Under the pieces are notes generated by a model. It worked only from the letters and a program-made list of their open reading frames with translations. It did not search any database and was not told the origin of the DNA. Shown here piece after piece: positions 25,996-35,974 of a DNA stretch of 64,000 nucleotides; position 1 is the first letter of the stretch, and every line of letters begins with the position of its first letter. Source of the stretch: Winogradskyella echinorum (GTDB lineage Bacteria; Bacteroidota; Bacteroidia; Flavobacteriales; Flavobacteriaceae); NCBI RefSeq assembly GCF_014297365.1, contig NZ_JACOQD010000001.1:1488001-1552000 (forward strand). Direction: 5' to 3'. The translations under genes were made by a program, and so were the position numbers.

Positions 25996-26598
25996 CCAAT
26001 AGTTGAGCAATATCAATTGCGGAAAAATACCTGTAAAAAGCCCTAAAATTAATTCTTGATTGGTGTGTGCTTTTAAGTGCAATCGAGAGGTTGCTATTGC
26101 ACCAAGTATAATCATCATTAAGGCGATTGTACCATTGATGTTTTTCTGATAATGAATACCTAGTGCTACGGCAAACATAAAAAAGCCCGAAGCCGCAATC
26201 ATATGAATACTTGCTTTTATTTTAAAAATGGCCAATATAAAGCATGTTAAAGTAGAACAAAGAATTCCTAAAAAGAAGAAATATAATTCTATGATTTCAT
26301 TAGAAGTTAACACACGTATTAGAATTAATACCGTAATTACACAGTTTATAAATAGTGGAATTAAGCGCTCTTTTGTACTTTTTAAATAAATAGAATCTAC
26401 CTTATTAATTGTTTTAAGTAAGAAGAATAATAAAATTGGGAGAACTATAGTGAGAATAATTATTGAAAAGACTTTAGCATTTTTAATAGGTTCTGGGATA
26501 AAACGAGGTGTTTTAGAAAAATAGAAAAGTACGCCTAAAAGTGGCATAATTAACGGGTGAAAAATAAACGATATGCCTTTTAAAATAAAGTCTTTCAT
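25990..26598 (-). CDS. Polytopic membrane protein, PAP2-like C-terminus
   Basis: 202 residues from the ATG at 26598. A TTG four codons upstream lies inside a TACATTTG -7 element and is rejected. About six TM segments are present. Near the C-terminus, SRLHLKAHTNQELILG resembles the last conserved motif of PAP2-type phosphatases (SRL, His, Gly), but the earlier PAP2 motifs (KxxxxxxRP, PSGH) are not evident, so catalytic activity is doubtful. It overlaps the convergent barrel gene by 6 nt. Confidence 0.65.
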   Translation of the reverse strand: MKDFILKGISFIFHPLIMPLLGVLFYFSKTPRFIPEPIKNAKVFSIIILTIVLPILLFFLLKTINKVDSIYLKSTKERLIPLFINCVITVLILIRVLTSNEIIELYFFFLGILCSTLTCFILAIFKIKASIHMIAASGFFMFAVALGIHYQKNINGTIALMMIILGAIATSRLHLKAHTNQELILGLFTGIFPQLILLNYWL

Positions 26599-26607
26599 TA
26601 GTAATAA

Positions 26608-26615
26608 CAAATGTA
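26608..26615 (-). promoter_or_regulatory. Bacteroidota -7 element for the PAP2-like gene
   Basis: TACATTTG on the minus strand, 9 nt before the ATG at 26598. It argues against the longer TTG start. Confidence 0.45.
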
Positions 26616-26696
26616 AAGTTTTATCTTTAAATACATATAGTATAGTTTATTAGTAATTATACAATTTTCTTAAATTGGTAAAGAAAAACATAACTA

Positions 26697-28586
26697 ATGA
26701 TCAAAAAACACATAATTCTTAGTGTGCTAATTTTATTTGGCATCAATTATACCTTGGCTCAAGGCAATTATGGTATAGTCTTTCCTAAAACAGAAGTGGA
26801 GCGAAATAATGAATGTAGAAGTTGTTTTGCTGCATTTCAGCAAAAACCTAAAGAAGTTCAATTTTCAATAAAAAGAGAAAATAGTAATCTTTATTTTCAG
26901 GTCAATGATAAAGCTTGGTTTAATAAATTGTTTAAAAATGCTAATGATGGTATTGCTATAGATGTTGTCTCTAAAGAAATTTATGACTGTGATATTGAAG
27001 CCATTGAAATGGAACAAATAAAAGGGACATTATTAAGGCCAGTATTTTCATCAAGATTAAAAAGTGGGTTAAAATCTATAGATAAAAACACTTATAGAGT
27101 ATTAGTTGGTAAAGTACCAGACAATATAAAAGATAAAGAATTAGAGTATAATATTTTATTTTTAGCTAATAAAGTACTTTGCAGATATCAAACTATTTTT
27201 GACTTAAAAGCTTATCGATGGGACTTATTAGATATGGGAATGTATCTCGATTCTATAAGTTTTAAAAATGAAAAAGTAGTAAATACAGAAGAACAGTTTA
27301 AGATTAGATATAAAACTCTTAAATTTACAATTCCATTTAAAAAAAATAAATCTGAGTATTCGCCAGAAGATATAAAACCTGTTTACGATTCTTTAAACTT
27401 AACAGATTTTAATATTAAAACAATTAATATTAAAGCGTATTCGTCCATAGAAGGAAGCTTAGAACGTAATATTGAGCTACAAGAGCAACGTGCTAATAGT
27501 ATAGCAAAAGCAATACAAACGTATCAAAAACCAACAATTAAAACGTCAATTACATCTTCAGAAAATTGGGTTGAGTTTTTAAATGATATTGAAGGGAGTC
27601 CTTATGAAAATTTAAAAGAACTCAGTAAATCACAATTAAAATCAAAGTTAGTAGGTGCATTTTCTAAAGAGATGGAGCCATATTTAAAAAATCACAGAAA
27701 AGCCGTAATTACCTTAGAACTCGAGAAAAAGGATATCTATAAAGCAAAGTCTCCAGTCCAGTTAGTTAACCTATTTAATTCATCTATAAAAGCTGATAGA
27801 CTGGATGAAGCATCTCAAATACAAAATTCACTTTTTGAAAAATTAAAAAATAAGGAAATCTCTCCAGATGTATTAAAACAGATGGAAATTCCGAACCAAT
27901 TAAAATACATCAACTTCTTAAATAATAATAGTGCTATAAAATATCAGTTAAATGAACGCCAGATAATAATAGTAAGAGACGAACTAGAAGCATTAAAGAA
28001 ATTAGATTCTAAAAATGCTAAGGTGCGTTATAATTTAGTGGCATTAAAAATTAAAATTTGGAGATATAATTTCGAACCTGTTAATGAACAAAAATTAAAG
28101 ACTGAAATATACGGACTTAAAAGCTTTGGTATAGCGAAACAGCTTATAGACAGAATGATGATAAATTATCATATTATTAAAAGTGAGAATTATATGCGCA
28201 AGAGAGACTATGCTAACAAAGACAAGTCTGTGAGTTATATCACCAATTCTTATAAAAAAATTAAGCTTTCAGATTTTGATTATTTTAGTTTAGCACAATT
28301 CTTATCGTATTATGCTAATATTGAAGAATCTGCCGAGTTGCTAACTAATAGAGCGCGTTCTATTGAAGTAGATGAAGATTTATTATTTTACTATTTAAAT
28401 CTAACACTCATTAATGAAGAATTAACAAAAACAGATGATTATAGGGCTATAATGCTTAATGCAATAAATCTAAATAAAGAGCGGTACTGTACTTTATTTA
28501 ATGCTGTTGAAGATGGAGGTGTAACATTTCAATTACTCAGAAACGACTACTTAAGAAAAAGCTATTGCGAAAGTTGTAAGGACTAA
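26697..28586 (+). CDS. Exported OmpA-like protein of unknown function
   Basis: A 629-residue protein with a signal peptide (cleavage near TLAQ, residue 22). The N-terminal region (about 23-200) has several cysteines (NECRSCFA). The central part (about 205-340) contains INIKAYSSIEGSLERNIELQEQRA, which resembles the OmpA C-terminal peptidoglycan-associated motif with its N-x-L-x-x-x-RA signature. The C-terminal half is helical and Asn/Lys-rich, possibly TPR-like. It ends in a CESC motif. The arrangement is unfamiliar to me. It overlaps rpoN tail-to-tail by 4 nt. Confidence 0.65.
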   Translation: MIKKHIILSVLILFGINYTLAQGNYGIVFPKTEVERNNECRSCFAAFQQKPKEVQFSIKRENSNLYFQVNDKAWFNKLFKNANDGIAIDVVSKEIYDCDIEAIEMEQIKGTLLRPVFSSRLKSGLKSIDKNTYRVLVGKVPDNIKDKELEYNILFLANKVLCRYQTIFDLKAYRWDLLDMGMYLDSISFKNEKVVNTEEQFKIRYKTLKFTIPFKKNKSEYSPEDIKPVYDSLNLTDFNIKTINIKAYSSIEGSLERNIELQEQRANSIAKAIQTYQKPTIKTSITSSENWVEFLNDIEGSPYENLKELSKSQLKSKLVGAFSKEMEPYLKNHRKAVITLELEKKDIYKAKSPVQLVNLFNSSIKADRLDEASQIQNSLFEKLKNKEISPDVLKQMEIPNQLKYINFLNNNSAIKYQLNERQIIIVRDELEALKKLDSKNAKVRYNLVALKIKIWRYNFEPVNEQKLKTEIYGLKSFGIAKQLIDRMMINYHIIKSENYMRKRDYANKDKSVSYITNSYKKIKLSDFDYFSLAQFLSYYANIEESAELLTNRARSIEVDEDLLFYYLNLTLINEELTKTDDYRAIMLNAINLNKERYCTLFNAVEDGGVTFQLLRNDYLRKSYCESCKD

Positions 28587-30049
28587 AGCTCTTTTCTTAA
28601 TCGTGCCACAGGAATATCTAGCTGTTCTCTATATTTTGCCACAGTACGTCTAGCTATAGGATACCCCTTCTCTTTTAATATTTTAGACAAGGCTTCGTCT
28701 GTTAAAGGTTTCTTTTTATCTTCTTCCTCTATAACGGTTTCAAGAATTTTCTTAATTTCTCTAGTTGAAACTTCTTCACCTTGATCGTTAGTCATAGATT
28801 CTGAAAAGAACTCTTTTATCAATTTTGTTCCGTAAGGTGTATCTACATATTTACTATTAGCAACACGTGATATGGTTGAGACATCCATTTCAATTTCGTC
28901 AGCAATATCTTTTAGAATCATTGGTCGCAACTTACGCTCATCACCAGTTAAAAAGTATTCTTTTTGGTAATGCATAATAGAACTCATAGTTACAAACAAC
29001 GTTTGTTGGCGTTGCCTTACCGCTTCAATAAACCATTTAGCTGCATCAAGCTTTTGTTTAATAAACATTACAGCATCTTTTTGAGCTTTAGACTTTTCTT
29101 TAGTGTCTTTATAACCCTTAAGCATATTGTTATATTCTCGTGAGACATGAAGCTCTGGAGCATTTCTGCCGTTGAGTGTTAGCTCTAATTCACCGTCAAC
29201 AATCTTAATAGCAAAATCTGGTACAATGTGTTCAACAATTTTATTATTACCTGCATAAGAACCTCCTGGTTTTGGGTTGAGACGTTCTATTTCTTCTATA
29301 GCGTCTTTAAGTTGTTCTTCGTCAATGCTAAATTTATGCATTAACTTTTTGTAATGCTTTTTTGTAAACTGCTCAAAACCTTTGTCTATAATGGCAATAG
29401 CTAATTCTACATCTGGATTTTGTTCTTTTCTGTGTAATTGAATACTCAAACACTCTTGTAAGTTGCGTGCACCAACTCCTGCAGGATCTAATTGGTGTAC
29501 AATTCTAAGTACTTTTTCAATTTCTTCTTCAGTTGTAAAAACATTTTGAGTAAAAGCTAAATCGTCTGTAATATCAGACAGTGAACGGCGTATATAGCCA
29601 CTTTCGTCCACGCTACCAACTAAGAAATATGCTATTTCTTGGTCTTGCTCAGAGAGTCTAAATGTATTTAACTGATTGATTAAATGTTGTGTAAAAGACG
29701 TACCAGCAGCATAAGGTACGCTTTTATCTTCATCATCTGCACTGTAATTATTGGCTTGTGTTCTGTATTCAGGGATTTCATCATCACTTAAATACTCATC
29801 GATATTAATATCATCTGCTTCGATGGTTTCGTTGTCATTGAATTCGTCGTTAGAATTATCAAAGTCATCAATATTATCTTCAGAAGTTTCCGATTCTTTC
29901 CCAGTATCTAGTGCAGGATTTTCTTCCAATTCTTGTTTTAAACGCTGTTCAAAAGCTTGTGTAGGCAACTGAATCAACTTCATGAGTTGAATCTGCTGTG
30001 GAGACAGCTTTTGTGAAAGTTTAAATTGTAAAAATTGTTTTAATGACAT
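28583..30049 (-). CDS. rpoN: RNA polymerase sigma-54 factor
   Basis: A 488-residue sigma-54. Region I (residues 1-47) is Gln/Leu-rich (LSQKLSPQQIQLMKLIQLP) and contacts enhancer-binding activators. Region II (about 50-110) is strongly acidic. The core-binding domain and helix-turn-helix (MDVSTISRVANSKYV) follow, and the RpoN box ARRTVAKYRE is at 466-475. It should recognise -24/-12 promoters with AAA+ activators. It is last in the run MMPL transporter, asnS, rpoN, 30 nt after asnS. Confidence 0.97.
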   Translation of the reverse strand: MSLKQFLQFKLSQKLSPQQIQLMKLIQLPTQAFEQRLKQELEENPALDTGKESETSEDNIDDFDNSNDEFNDNETIEADDINIDEYLSDDEIPEYRTQANNYSADDEDKSVPYAAGTSFTQHLINQLNTFRLSEQDQEIAYFLVGSVDESGYIRRSLSDITDDLAFTQNVFTTEEEIEKVLRIVHQLDPAGVGARNLQECLSIQLHRKEQNPDVELAIAIIDKGFEQFTKKHYKKLMHKFSIDEEQLKDAIEEIERLNPKPGGSYAGNNKIVEHIVPDFAIKIVDGELELTLNGRNAPELHVSREYNNMLKGYKDTKEKSKAQKDAVMFIKQKLDAAKWFIEAVRQRQQTLFVTMSSIMHYQKEYFLTGDERKLRPMILKDIADEIEMDVSTISRVANSKYVDTPYGTKLIKEFFSESMTNDQGEEVSTREIKKILETVIEEEDKKKPLTDEALSKILKEKGYPIARRTVAKYREQLDIPVARLRKEL

Positions 30050-30079
30050 AAAATAAATTCAGCTTAGTTATAAAAGTAA

Positions 30080-31513
30080 TTAAAACTCTGCATTTTGAGG
30101 TGTTCTTGGGTAAGGAATTACATCTCTAATATTTCCCATTCCGGTTGCAAACATAACTAAACGTTCAAAACCTAAACCAAAACCAGAATGTACAGCTGTA
30201 CCATATTTACGTAAATCTAAATACCACCATAATTCTTCTTCGGGTATGTCTAATGCAGCCATTTTTTCTTTTAACACGTCTAAACGTTCTTCACGCTGAG
30301 AACCTCCTACCATTTCACCAATGCCAGGAAATAGAATGTCCATAGCTCTAACCGTTTTACCATCTTCGTTTAAACGCATGTAAAAGGCTTTTATGTTTGC
30401 TGGATAATCAAATAATATTACAGGACATTTAAAGTGCTTTTCTACTAAAAATCGTTCGTGTTCAGATTGTAAATCCGCTCCCCATTCTTCAATTATATAT
30501 TTAAATTTCTTTTTCTTGTTTGGTTTACAGTTTCTCAGAATATCTATTGCCTCTGTATAACTTACACGTTTAAAGTTATTATCAACCACAAACTTAATTT
30601 TCTCAATTAAACTCATTTCACTGCGTTCGGCTTGTGGTTTTGTTTTTTCTTCGTCTAAAAGTCGCTTTTCTAAAAATTCTAAATCTTCTTTATTATGTTC
30701 TAAAACATAGCTTAATACCGATTTCATAAAATCTTCTGCTAAATCCATATTACCAGCTAAATTCATAAAAGCAACTTCTGGTTCAATCATCCAGAATTCT
30801 GCTAAGTGACGCGTAGTATTAGAGTTCTCAGCTCTAAATGTTGGACCAAAAGTGTAAACTTTACCCAAAGACATTGCATATGTTTCAGCTTCAAGCTGAC
30901 CAGAAACGGTTAAGTTGGTTTCCTTACCGAAGAAATCTTCTTTAAAATTAACTGTTCCGTCTTCGTTTAATGGAGGGTTCTTCGCATCTAAGCCAGTTAC
31001 TCTAAACATTTCACCAGCACCTTCTGCATCACTTCCAGTTACAATGGGAGTATGCATGTAGTAAAATCCATTCTCGTTAAAATACTTATGTATGGCAAAT
31101 GATAATGAAGATCGTAATCGCATCACAGCACTAAACGTATTTGTTCTCGTGCGTAGGTGTGCATTTTCTCTTAAGAATTCAAACGAATGTTTTTTCGGTT
31201 GAATTGGATAAGTTTCAGGATCTGAGTCTCCTAAAACTTCTAAAGTTTTAACAACAATCTCTACAGATTGTCCTTTTCCTTGGCTTTCCACTAATTCACC
31301 TGTAACATGAATTGCAGCTCCAGTTGTTACTCGCTTTAATAAGGCCTCATCAAAATTTTCAAAATCAACTACACACTGAATATTATTAATAGTAGAGCCA
31401 TCATTTAAGGCGATAAATCGGTTTGCTCTAAATGTTCGTACCCATCCTTTTACGGTAACATCTTGTAAGGTCACATCTTGTGAAAGTAGTTCTGCTACAG
31501 ATTTTGTTGTCAT
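30080..31513 (-). CDS. asnS: Asparagine--tRNA ligase
   Basis: A 477-residue class IIb synthetase that charges tRNA-Asn. It has an N-terminal OB fold (about 1-115), catalytic motif 2 (TFRAENSNTTRHLAEFWMIE), and motif 3 (GFGLGFERLV) near the C-terminus. It lacks the bacterial AspRS GAD insertion. Its presence means Asn-tRNA is made directly and not only by GatCAB transamidation. It lies 19 nt downstream of the MMPL transporter gene and 30 nt upstream of rpoN. Confidence 0.97.
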   Translation of the reverse strand: MTTKSVAELLSQDVTLQDVTVKGWVRTFRANRFIALNDGSTINNIQCVVDFENFDEALLKRVTTGAAIHVTGELVESQGKGQSVEIVVKTLEVLGDSDPETYPIQPKKHSFEFLRENAHLRTRTNTFSAVMRLRSSLSFAIHKYFNENGFYYMHTPIVTGSDAEGAGEMFRVTGLDAKNPPLNEDGTVNFKEDFFGKETNLTVSGQLEAETYAMSLGKVYTFGPTFRAENSNTTRHLAEFWMIEPEVAFMNLAGNMDLAEDFMKSVLSYVLEHNKEDLEFLEKRLLDEEKTKPQAERSEMSLIEKIKFVVDNNFKRVSYTEAIDILRNCKPNKKKKFKYIIEEWGADLQSEHERFLVEKHFKCPVILFDYPANIKAFYMRLNEDGKTVRAMDILFPGIGEMVGGSQREERLDVLKEKMAALDIPEEELWWYLDLRKYGTAVHSGFGLGFERLVMFATGMGNIRDVIPYPRTPQNAEF

Positions 31514-31532
31514 GTTTAATTTTTTTGAAATG

Positions 31533-33953
31533 CTAAGATAAATTTTCTTCTTTATTTTCTATGTCGTCTTCGGTATCATCTTCCGAAGGAATAATATTAA
31601 TTGATGGCTCTCTCAATACTTCTTTATTTGCAATATTACGCTCTAATGATAGTAAAAGCGACGGTAATAAAAGTAAGTTAGAGAGCATTGCAAATAGTAA
31701 GGTTATAGATACCAATGCACCTAAGGCCACAGTACCACCAAAGCTGGAAATTGTAAATACTGAAAAACCAAAGAATAAAACAATAGAGGTGTAGAACATG
31801 CTCACTCCAGTTTCTCTAAGTGCAGCGTAGACAGATACTTTAATTTTCCAGTTATTAGCCTGTAATTCTTGCCTGTATTTTGCCAAAAAGTGAATGGTGT
31901 CATCTACAGAAATACCAAAGGCAATACTAAAAACTAATATGGTTGAAGGCTTTATAGGTACACCTAAATAGCCCATTAAACCTGCTGTAACTAAAAGCGG
32001 TAATAAATTAGGAATTAAGGATACTATAATCATTCTAAATGAACGAAACAAGTAGGCCATAAACAATGAAATAAGAAAAATAGCCAGCGTTAATGAAATA
32101 ACTAAATTTCTCACTAGGTATTTAGTACCTTTTTGAAACACCAAGGCTTTACCTGTCATTATTACATTGTATCGTTCTTTTGGAAAAACTTTGTCTATTT
32201 TATTCTGAAGATTTTCTTCTATACGCTCCATCTTATCTGTACCAATATCTTTCATAAAGGTGGTGATACGTGCATATTGACCTGTACTATCCACAAAATT
32301 CTTTAATAAATCGACATCAGAATTTGAGTTTTTAGCATAGGAAAGTATAAAACTATTTTCTTGGCTCGTTGGTAATTGGTAATATTTAGGATTACCGTTG
32401 TAATACGCTTGTTTGCTATATTTTACCAAACTTACTACAGAAATTGGTCGCGATAATTCTGGTGTTTCATCAATAAGTTCTTCGAGCTCATTAATACGTT
32501 TTAAGGTTGCTAATTTCATAACTCCCTTTTTACGTTTGGTATCTACCATAATTTCTAATGGCATAATACCATTAAATTCATTTTCAAAAAACCGAATGTC
32601 TTTAAAAAACTGCTTGTTTTGTGGCATATCTTCAATTAGGCTTCCAGAAATTCTAATCTGGTTCATACCAATCATACTTGCCATAATTAAGATAAATGCT
32701 GTAACGTAGATGGTAATTTTTTTGTGTTTTACCATGCGTTCCATCCAATCTACAAAACCACCAATCCAACGTTTATTTAAATGTTCTAAATGGCGTTGTT
32801 TCGGATAAGGTAAAAATGTATACATTATCGGAATTACAAGAAGACATAAGATAAATATGGCTAAAATGCTTAATGAAGCAACAATACCAAATTCCTTTAG
32901 TAATTTACTCTCTGTAAGAATAAATGTAGCAAAACCAGATGCTGTAGTTACATTAGTCATTAATGTGGCGTTACCTACTTTGGTAATAACACGTTGTAAA
33001 GATTTTACTTTGTTACCATGAGATTTAACTTCGTGCTGGTATTTATTAATTAAGAATATACAGTTAGGAATCCCAATAACAATTATCAGTGGTGGAATTA
33101 AAGCTGTAAGCACAGTGATTTCGTAACCTAGTAAGCCTAAAATTCCGAAAGTCCACATGACACCAACACAAACCACAATTAAAGAAATAAAGGTGGCTCT
33201 AAAAGATCTAAAGAATAAGAAGAAAATTAAAGAGGTTACCAACAATGCTGCAGCAATAAATACAGGAATTTCATCAACTATATTTTGTGCGTTTAATGTT
33301 CTAATATATGGCATTCCAGACACACGCACAGACAGGTCAGTTTTGCTTTCAAATGCCTTAATTTTTGGTAACAGTACGTCAATTATAAAGTCTTTTCTGG
33401 CTGAAGTGTTTACAATATCTTTCTTGAGATAAATAGCAGACCTAATCGTTCTTGTTTCTGCATTAAATAAAAAATTGTCGTAGAACGGGTATTGTTTAAA
33501 TAATTCGTTTTGAAGCTTGTCTATCTGCTCAGCACTTGTAATTGAATCTTTAATAAAAGGTTCTAAATCAAACTGTTCTTTTTTTGTGTTCTTAATTAAT
33601 TTTTGAAGGTCCTTTATAGATAAAACCGTTTCAACTTCCTCGTAAGATTTAAAAGCATCTGCAAGTTTATTCCAGGCATTCAGTTGTTTTACAGTAAACA
33701 AACTCGAATCTTTTACACCAAGAACAATAAGATTTCCTTCTTCACCAAAAACTTTTAGAAAGTCGTTATATGTTATGTTTACCTCATGCTCATCCGGTAA
33801 CATATTAGCTTCTGTATAGGTAAAGCGCATATGTTTCCATTGCATACTAAAAAACACAGTCGCCAAAATAACAGCAATTAATATGAAAATTTTATTACGA
33901 AGAATTAACCTCGCAATAGTTTCCCAAAACCCTGTGGTAAATAGTTTAAACAT
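31533..33953 (-). CDS. MMPL/RND-superfamily membrane transporter
   Basis: An 806-residue protein with two repeats of one TM helix, a periplasmic domain and five TM helices. The sterol-sensing-like bundle of the second half carries GISVDDTIHFLAKYR, the RND/MMPL proton-relay Asp pair. The equivalent of the first half is GIPNCIFLINKYQ, which lacks acidic residues. The family exports lipids or hydrophobic compounds; the cargo is unknown. A TACCTTTG -7 element lies 18 nt before the start, and asnS and rpoN follow closely. Confidence 0.88.
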   Translation of the reverse strand: MFKLFTTGFWETIARLILRNKIFILIAVILATVFFSMQWKHMRFTYTEANMLPDEHEVNITYNDFLKVFGEEGNLIVLGVKDSSLFTVKQLNAWNKLADAFKSYEEVETVLSIKDLQKLIKNTKKEQFDLEPFIKDSITSAEQIDKLQNELFKQYPFYDNFLFNAETRTIRSAIYLKKDIVNTSARKDFIIDVLLPKIKAFESKTDLSVRVSGMPYIRTLNAQNIVDEIPVFIAAALLVTSLIFFLFFRSFRATFISLIVVCVGVMWTFGILGLLGYEITVLTALIPPLIIVIGIPNCIFLINKYQHEVKSHGNKVKSLQRVITKVGNATLMTNVTTASGFATFILTESKLLKEFGIVASLSILAIFILCLLVIPIMYTFLPYPKQRHLEHLNKRWIGGFVDWMERMVKHKKITIYVTAFILIMASMIGMNQIRISGSLIEDMPQNKQFFKDIRFFENEFNGIMPLEIMVDTKRKKGVMKLATLKRINELEELIDETPELSRPISVVSLVKYSKQAYYNGNPKYYQLPTSQENSFILSYAKNSNSDVDLLKNFVDSTGQYARITTFMKDIGTDKMERIEENLQNKIDKVFPKERYNVIMTGKALVFQKGTKYLVRNLVISLTLAIFLISLFMAYLFRSFRMIIVSLIPNLLPLLVTAGLMGYLGVPIKPSTILVFSIAFGISVDDTIHFLAKYRQELQANNWKIKVSVYAALRETGVSMFYTSIVLFFGFSVFTISSFGGTVALGALVSITLLFAMLSNLLLLPSLLLSLERNIANKEVLREPSINIIPSEDDTEDDIENKEENLS

Positions 33954-33971
33954 ACATTAATTAATGAGCGG

Positions 33972-33979
33972 CAAAGGTA
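33972..33979 (-). promoter_or_regulatory. Bacteroidota -7 element for the MMPL-asnS-rpoN run
   Basis: TACCTTTG on the minus strand, 18 nt before the MMPL ATG. No clear -33 TTG is seen. Confidence 0.5.
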
Positions 33980-34027
33980 GAAAAAACCTAAGGATTTGTT
34001 AGTGAATTAACAGGAATATAATTTATT

Positions 34028-35308
34028 CTATAAAGAAATATTAAATGTAAATTTAAAAGCAATATTATCTTCTAAATTAGGTAAGTGATAACCGCCATAA
34101 CGATAAGCAAAGCTTAGCCCAAAACCAAAAAACAATTTATTAATTTCAAAGCCAGATTCTGAGTAGAGTCTGTCGAGTGTGTTGAAGTTTATACCTTGAT
34201 GCCTATCTATATTCTCCATATCTCCAATTGCATATCTAGATATAAGTACCAATTGAGGTTTAAACCAATCTGAAATTTTAAAAGGCTTAAACGCATGCTT
34301 TAATTGTAAAGTTGAAAATTTATCGCTAAAAAATTCATTGAAGTACATAGTTTCAAAACTATTTAAACCAGCAACAGAGAAGCGTTGAAGAATAGTTTCT
34401 TTTCTGATGTTATTTGGGTATGCATGATACAAATGAGTTATCGGTGTATCTCCACTTGCCATACCTGCAACAAGTGTAATGTTAGTAATAGCGTTGTTTT
34501 TATGATTAAATTGTTGTACAGTTCTAAAATCTAATTTTGAAAATTTAAAATCACTCCCAAAAACAGAGTTGAAGCCTTGAGAATATTGAAGTGTAAATTT
34601 AGGATAACCCTCTTTATCCACTTTTATTTTATCATTTTCTAATTTGTAGGTACTAAAAGGACTCCATTGAAGGCTCAATTGAGCAATACTTAAATCATAC
34701 TTGTTATAATTACGATCATCTAATACAAAATTGTATTGATAGGTTGGATTGATTTTGCTAATAGATAATTGTGCTTCTGTAAGTAAATTATTTGAAGCTC
34801 TATGTTCTAATGCAATAGATTTAGTGATATGTCTGTGAAATAAATCAATGTTTAATAAACGAGGTTCAAAAAAAGTAAAAAAGCGCTTATCGGTTAAAAA
34901 ATTAGAGCTACCTGTTTCTTGTAAATCGTCAGTATAAGCAAGGTTAATCCATGTGTTGGTGGCCTCATTAACTCTAAAACCACCACCAATTTTATACTTT
35001 AGCCGTTTGTCTTTAAAACCATAAACGAGGTAGGAGTTTATTCTATAATGTTCAGAAAAACGATCATTAGTAACACCACCAAGACCACTTCTAAGACCTT
35101 CGTATTGATTAAATTTTATAAGATAGCGTAGATCTACATTAAAGTGATTAAAAGGTAAATAGCCATTACCTATATTTTTTAAAAACTCAATCTTTTTAAT
35201 AGAATCTTGAGCTGACTTAGTAGAATCCTTTTTTTGAGAAATAGGATCCTGAGCAAAGCTATTTGTTGCAAAGGTTAGGAGTAAAACAACAAAAATACAT
35301 CTTCGCAT
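34028..35308 (-). CDS. DUF5686-like outer membrane barrel, lacking the usual N-terminal half
   Basis: A 426-residue protein with a signal peptide (cleavage near SFAQ, residue 19). FNQYEGLRSGLGGVTN and the strand pattern that follows (YGFKDKRLKYKIGGGF) match the barrel part of flavobacterial DUF5686/carboxypeptidase-regulatory-like proteins. Those proteins are commonly about twice as long. Here the signal peptide leads almost directly into the barrel, so this is a short form. It ends with the strand FKFTFNISL. It lies downstream of frr on the same strand. Confidence 0.6.
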   Translation of the reverse strand: MRRCIFVVLLLTFATNSFAQDPISQKKDSTKSAQDSIKKIEFLKNIGNGYLPFNHFNVDLRYLIKFNQYEGLRSGLGGVTNDRFSEHYRINSYLVYGFKDKRLKYKIGGGFRVNEATNTWINLAYTDDLQETGSSNFLTDKRFFTFFEPRLLNIDLFHRHITKSIALEHRASNNLLTEAQLSISKINPTYQYNFVLDDRNYNKYDLSIAQLSLQWSPFSTYKLENDKIKVDKEGYPKFTLQYSQGFNSVFGSDFKFSKLDFRTVQQFNHKNNAITNITLVAGMASGDTPITHLYHAYPNNIRKETILQRFSVAGLNSFETMYFNEFFSDKFSTLQLKHAFKPFKISDWFKPQLVLISRYAIGDMENIDRHQGINFNTLDRLYSESGFEINKLFFGFGLSFAYRYGGYHLPNLEDNIAFKFTFNISL

Positions 35309-35376
35309 TTAGTGCTATAAATAATGATTTAAAAAACATCACAATAATTTTGAGATGTAAGTTTTATAATTAAAAA

Positions 35377-35931
35377 CTAAACGGTCATGATTTCTTTTTC
35401 TTTTACGTCTAGAATACTATCTATTTTCTTAACGTAAGAATCGGTAAGTTCTTGTATATCTATTTCAGCATTTTTTTGTAAGTCTTCAGAGACATCAGTG
35501 CCTTTAATATCATTCATAGCATCTTTACGAGCATTTCTAATACCTATTTTAGCATCCTCGGCTTCTGCCTTTGCTTGTTTAGCCAAATCTCTACGACGCT
35601 CTTCAGTTAAAGGTGGAACATTTATGATTATCATTTCACCATTATTCATAGGATTAAAGCCCAAATTAGCAACCATAATTCCGCGTTCTATTTCTTGAAG
35701 CATTGTTTTTTCCCAAGGCTGAACTGAAATGGTTCTACCATCTGGTGTATTAACATTTGCAACCTGACTAAGTGGAGTCTGAGAGCCATAATAGTCTACC
35801 ATAACGCTTCCTAACATAGCAGGACTTGCTTTACCAGCTCTAATGTTTACTAATTGTTTTTCTAAATGCTTTATTGCAGCATCCATAGCTTCTTTAGCTG
35901 TATCTATTATAAATTTAATGTCTTCGTCCAT
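35377..35931 (-). CDS. frr: Ribosome recycling factor
   Basis: A 184-residue RRF that splits post-termination ribosomes together with EF-G. The typical N-terminal AMDAAIKHLEKQL and IRAGKASPAML and the central NVNTPDGRTISVQPWE are present. Length is normal. It follows pyrH by 43 nt, a gene pair common in bacteria. Confidence 0.97.
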   Translation of the reverse strand: MDEDIKFIIDTAKEAMDAAIKHLEKQLVNIRAGKASPAMLGSVMVDYYGSQTPLSQVANVNTPDGRTISVQPWEKTMLQEIERGIMVANLGFNPMNNGEMIIINVPPLTEERRRDLAKQAKAEAEDAKIGIRNARKDAMNDIKGTDVSEDLQKNAEIDIQELTDSYVKKIDSILDVKEKEIMTV

Positions 35932-35974
35932 AGTGTTAACTTTTAAATATTAGTTATCAAAACTTAAGCCAATT

